Part shown: in pieces, positions 40,692-43,703 of the stretch
How the letters are laid out: each line of letters starts with the position of its first letter
Numbering within the stretch: the first letter of the stretch is position 1
Assembly (NCBI GenBank): GCA_031404155.1
Contig: JANNGZ010000032.1
Coordinates: 1-43,703, forward strand
Length of the DNA stretch: 43,703 bases
From: JANNGZ01 sp031404155
GTDB lineage: Bacteria; Pseudomonadota; Gammaproteobacteria; Burkholderiales; Burkholderiaceae_C
Direction of reading: 5' to 3'
Translations under genes and position numbers: made by a program
Notes under the pieces: model-generated
Told to the model about the DNA's origin: nothing
Database searches by the model: none
What the model saw: only the letters and a program-made list of their open reading frames with translations

Positions 40692-42038
40692 TTACGGCGC
40701 CGGGCAGGCCGGCGGTGTCAGGAACGCAAGGCCGGGCACCGTGTTCCATTGCCGTGGCGCCACCTTGTCGGTGAAGGCGCAGCCGAAGGCCGGGTGCGCC
40801 ACCGCCGCCGCGTTCAACACGTCGTCGCCGGCCGGCTTGATGCCGGCTTCCACCCACTTGACCAGGTCGACGAAGGTCGTCACCAGCTCGGTGGGGGTGA
40901 AGGTGCAGTGGCCGTAGTCGCGCGTGGCACGCTGCACCAGCAGGTTGGACCGGCCCTTGGCCGCGACGCGGCGCGCGTACTCCTGCTCCATGTGGAAGGG
41001 CACGAACAGGTCGCCCAGCGTGTGCAGGGTCAGCATCGGGATGCGCAGGTCGCCGGTGGTCGGCGGCACGTTGGAGATGCCGTTGCGGTGGCGGCCCTGC
41101 GGGTCGGCCCGAACGCGTTGCACGGCGCCGTTGAACACGGTTTCGGCAGCGCTCTGGGCCAGGTTGGTGTCGAACTGGTAGACCACGTCGACGTTGGCCA
41201 CCGCCACGCCCGGGTGGCGCGTCAGCGTGCCGTCGCCCACGCCCAGGCCGAACAGGAAGTCGCCGGCCACGCCGTTCCAGAACATCCAGCCCTGCTCGAA
41301 CAGCGGGCGCACGCCACCGGAGCGCAGCTGCACCAAGGACTTCATGTTCAGCCCCGCGGCATTCAGCACGTACGGGAAGGCCGGGCCGAGTGCGGCCTTG
41401 GTGGCCGGCACCGTGCTGCTCAGGTAGTCGGCGGCATAGGGGAACAGCGCATTCACACCGGACAAGGTCTGCGCCGCTACATTGAAGTCGAGGAAGTAGT
41501 CGAACAACTCGTAGTCGCCGAGCACGCCGCAGATCGGCATCGCGCCGTCGTAGGACTGCGGCCATTGCTCGGTGACGATGCCGGTGATGTGCCCGCCCAT
41601 CGAGGCGCCGGTGATGTAGGTGCGGTTCGGCCGGCCGAACTTGCCGTTGAACAGCTGCGTCAGCGCGTGGGTGTCCTTGGCGCCCTGGGCCGGGTCGTAG
41701 GCGTTCCTGCTGTAGCTCGACGCGGCCCAGGCGTAGCCGTTGGCGACCAGGAACTGGCGCAGCGGGTGGTTGTCCACCGTGAGCTCGAGCGCCCTGGGGT
41801 CGGTGGCGGGGTCGCCGCGGTAGCCATGCGCCCACATCACCAGCTTGCCGTTCCACTGGTAGGGCACTTCGATGCGGTAGCCGGCACCGTTGTGTACGCC
41901 CGAGAGGCGCTGGGTCGGCAGGCCGGCAAGCTCGGCGAAGGCCAGTTTGGTTTCGTCCACGTAGTACGCCGGTGGCGCAGCTGCCGCGCCCAGGGCGGCG
42001 AGCATCAGGGTGGCAAAAACCAGGAAGAGTTTTTTCAT
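40692..42038 (-). CDS. Secreted alpha/beta hydrolase
   Basis: 448 residues from ATG 42038 (MKKLFLVFATLMLAALGAAAAPPA), a clear Sec signal peptide; there is no good ribosome binding site. The fold starts with GYRIEVPYQWNGKLVMWAHG (strand plus oxyanion region). The nucleophile is in GASMGGH (GxSxG), and a candidate His lies in RDYGHCTFTP. A long cap between them and a bound-cysteine pair (CAFTDK, CPAP) are seen. Relatives include depolymerase- and feruloyl/tannase-like enzymes; the substrate is not known. It stands alone on the minus strand, with GC-rich inverted repeats (GCCGCGGCC-type) in the 227-base gap downstream. Confidence 0.75.
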   Translation of the reverse strand: MKKLFLVFATLMLAALGAAAAPPAYYVDETKLAFAELAGLPTQRLSGVHNGAGYRIEVPYQWNGKLVMWAHGYRGDPATDPRALELTVDNHPLRQFLVANGYAWAASSYSRNAYDPAQGAKDTHALTQLFNGKFGRPNRTYITGASMGGHITGIVTEQWPQSYDGAMPICGVLGDYELFDYFLDFNVAAQTLSGVNALFPYAADYLSSTVPATKAALGPAFPYVLNAAGLNMKSLVQLRSGGVRPLFEQGWMFWNGVAGDFLFGLGVGDGTLTRHPGVAVANVDVVYQFDTNLAQSAAETVFNGAVQRVRADPQGRHRNGISNVPPTTGDLRIPMLTLHTLGDLFVPFHMEQEYARRVAAKGRSNLLVQRATRDYGHCTFTPTELVTTFVDLVKWVEAGIKPAGDDVLNAAAVAHPAFGCAFTDKVAPRQWNTVPGLAFLTPPACPAP

Positions 42039-42276
42039 GTTGGGACCCAGGTTGGCGCGGTGCACTGCGGTGCGAGGGCGGGCAGTTCAAGCCCGGTCAG
42101 GCGGTGTCGGCACCGGGTGCCCGATGCGGCGAAGTTAGGCTACATGATCGTGCCGGCCGCCGCCCCCTCGGCTACCCCAAGTGACGCGGTGCGAAACGCT
42201 GCGCTTCCTGCGGTCCGTGCCGCCGCAGGGCCTATGCTTTCGGGCACCTCGGGCATGAACCGAGCGGCGAGGAGAG

Positions 42277-42837
42277 ATGACACATCCCATCGGAGACGGC
42301 ACGGCACGCCGGCGCTTCATCGCGCGATCGATCTGGTGGACCGTGCCGGGCGTGCTGCTCGCCGTCGCGCTGGGCTACGCGCTCTTGCCGCCGATGCTCG
42401 AGGCCGGCAACCCGGGCGCACGCCTCGTGATGGCCGCTCGCTGGCTCGTTGTCGCGCTGCTTCCGTACGCCGCGGTCTGCGCGCACATTGCGGCCGCGCG
42501 CTTCTTCGAGGGCGCGCACGACCCGCTCGCGGGCACCGAGAGCGAGCGCCTGAAGATCCATTGCCGCGTGATGCAGAACACGCTGGAGCAGCTGGTCTGG
42601 TTCACGGTCTGCATCCTTGCGCTGGCAACCCTGCTCGGGCCAACACAGGTGCGCGTGGTGCCGGTGCTGTGCGTCGTCTTCGCGGTCGCGCGCTTCGTCT
42701 ACTGGTGGGGCTATTTGCGCCAGGGAACGCTCGGCCGCGCGCCCGGCGTGCAGATGAGCTTCACCATCAACATTGCCTTGCTGGTGACGGTGCTCGTCCT
42801 CTTTGTGCGCTCGCTCCTGGGTGCCGGCGGGGACTGA
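42277..42837 (+). CDS. MAPEG-family membrane protein
   Basis: 186 residues with four membrane helices (about WWTVPGVLLAVALGYALL, LVVALLPYAAVCAHIAAA, LVWFTVCILALATLL, FTINIALLVTVLVLF). The MAPEG core is HCRVMQNTLEQLVWF, and VARFVYWWGYLRQG follows the third helix. Family members include glutathione transferases and eicosanoid enzymes of the membrane; bacterial ones are mostly uncharacterised. GGAG ends only three bases before ATG 42277, unusually close. It is separated from its neighbours and has no operon context; a GST-like gene (maiA) is 13 kb away. Confidence 0.82.
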   Translation: MTHPIGDGTARRRFIARSIWWTVPGVLLAVALGYALLPPMLEAGNPGARLVMAARWLVVALLPYAAVCAHIAAARFFEGAHDPLAGTESERLKIHCRVMQNTLEQLVWFTVCILALATLLGPTQVRVVPVLCVVFAVARFVYWWGYLRQGTLGRAPGVQMSFTINIALLVTVLVLFVRSLLGAGGD

Positions 42838-42961
42838 TCAGCGCGCGCCATCAGCGCCCGAGGTCCGTATCGGGCCAGCGCACGCTGCCGGCATGACAAT
42901 GCGCGCGCCGTGGGCCGGATCGGCATGGTTCGGCCTGCGCGTGCAAACGAGGAGGGGTTCG

Positions 42962-43703
42962 ATGGCACTTGACGATGTCTTCGCGCGCATGGTGGCCCTG
43001 GTGGGTGCCGGCGCCATCCAGTGGCGCCGGCTGCAGGGCACCGACGCCACCCCGGCGTTGGGCTCGGCACCCCAGATCCCGGCGGCGCGGCCGCAGGGCC
43101 GCCTCCCGACGCTGAAGATGCCCACCGCCCAAGGCTGGGCGCCGGGGCAGTTGCCCGCGGCCGCGCCGGGCCTGAGGGTCAACGCCTTCGCGGCCGGGTT
43201 GAAGCACCCGCGCTGGATCACGGTGCTGCCCAACGGCGACGTGACAGTGGCCGAGGCCTTGCAGTCGGGCGGCCAGCCCCGGTCCCTTTTCGAGCACGCG
43301 ATGGTGGCCACGATGCGGCGCGCGGCCGCCTTCGGCGTGAGCCCCAACCGCATCACGCTGCTGCGCGATGCCGACGGCGACGGCGTGGCCGAGCAGCGCC
43401 ACGCCCTGCTGGAGAACCTGAACCAGCCCTTCGGCATGGCGCTGCTGGGAGACAACTTCTACGTCGGCAACACCGACGGCGTGATGGCCTATCCGTACAC
43501 GGCGGGCGCCACGAGCATCAGCGCGCCGGCCCGCCGGCTCGCCACCTTCAAGCCCGGCGGCCACTGGACGCGCAGCCTGCTGCCCAGCCCGGACGGGCGC
43601 CGGCTCTACGTCGGCGTCGGCTCGCTCAGCAACATCGGCGACCACGGCATGCCGGCCGAGGACGGCCGCGCCTGCATCTACGAGCTGGACCTGGCGACGA
43701 ACC
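42962..43703 (+). CDS. Sorbosone-dehydrogenase-like beta-propeller protein (partial, 3' end outside window)
   Basis: 247 residues visible. The start is ATG 42962, with AGGAGGGG ending four bases upstream; an in-frame ATG at 42893 would add 23 residues but has no such site. After ~95 residues comes a propeller-type pattern: HPRWITVLPNGDVTVAEA, RITLLRDADGDGVAEQR, LNQPFGMALLGDNFYVGNTD, and SLLPSPDGRRLYVGVGSLSN. This is the L-sorbosone dehydrogenase/PQQ-glucose dehydrogenase-like family. The first part has one weak hydrophobic stretch (MVALVGAGAI), so export is uncertain. PQQ binding is not shown by the visible part. Confidence 0.82.
   Translation, partial: MALDDVFARMVALVGAGAIQWRRLQGTDATPALGSAPQIPAARPQGRLPTLKMPTAQGWAPGQLPAAAPGLRVNAFAAGLKHPRWITVLPNGDVTVAEALQSGGQPRSLFEHAMVATMRRAAAFGVSPNRITLLRDADGDGVAEQRHALLENLNQPFGMALLGDNFYVGNTDGVMAYPYTAGATSISAPARRLATFKPGGHWTRSLLPSPDGRRLYVGVGSLSNIGDHGMPAEDGRACIYELDLATN

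Overview
The window reads as a chromosome segment of a high-GC betaproteobacterium, probably a Burkholderiales member of the Rubrivivax/Leptothrix/Ideonella type. This is inferred from codon use, gene content (DUF3305/DUF3306 plus TorD formate-dehydrogenase accessory genes, split transketolase, urate hydroxylase) and several short GC-rich repeats of a kind common in that order. No rRNA, tRNA, CRISPR array, transposase or phage gene was found. GC content was judged by eye, not computed.

Layout. 1-3000: the 5' part of a BTAD/AAA regulator and metG, both on the minus strand; metG has an apparent one-base frameshift near its end. 3127-8404: a five-gene plus-strand operon (receiver-only response regulator, YaiO-like outer-membrane barrel, membrane-anchored HEAT-repeat protein, processive GT2 glycosyltransferase, PAS histidine kinase), most junctions being 4-base overlaps. 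It lies between metG and apbC/mrp, which are direct divergent neighbours in many proteobacteria. A 60-bp repeat array that is open in frame links the glycosyltransferase to the kinase. This cassette is the best candidate for an undescribed system: a compact polysaccharide synthesis/export unit with built-in two-component control.

8671-14191: apbC, DUF3305, DUF3306 (with a repeat cluster inside its coding sequence), a polyferredoxin and a TorD-type chaperone, a formate-dehydrogenase maturation set without any dehydrogenase gene here. 14438-16213: a CsgG-like lipoprotein and a small membrane protein with an irregular 5' end. 16274-22846: a LysR regulator divergent from an SDR / TRAP transporter / split transketolase catabolic operon, with a candidate operator and a hairpin covering the first ribosome binding site. 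22847-27589: a truncated FAD/Fe-S oxidase remnant, a cytochrome P460 lipoprotein, a Cache histidine kinase, a CAP-domain lipoprotein and a broken cytochrome-like gene.

27590-31896: urate hydroxylase, a zeta-class GST/maleylacetoacetate isomerase, a class C beta-lactamase-fold hydrolase and a divergent GlxA-type regulator. 32077-36109: a tightly overlapping minus-strand operon of FecR protein, heme-binding HAMP membrane protein and Ser/Thr kinase, a possible redox or heme sensing relay. 36381-38652: two multiheme cytochromes c. 38713-40464: hydroxypyruvate isomerase and tartronate semialdehyde reductase (glyoxylate assimilation, functionally linked to purine breakdown). 40692-43703: a secreted alpha/beta hydrolase, a MAPEG protein and the 5' part of a sorbosone-dehydrogenase-like protein.

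A theme across the window is repeat elements placed at operon gene junctions. They stay open in one frame and bring, or end at, the next start codon, so translation could pass through them.
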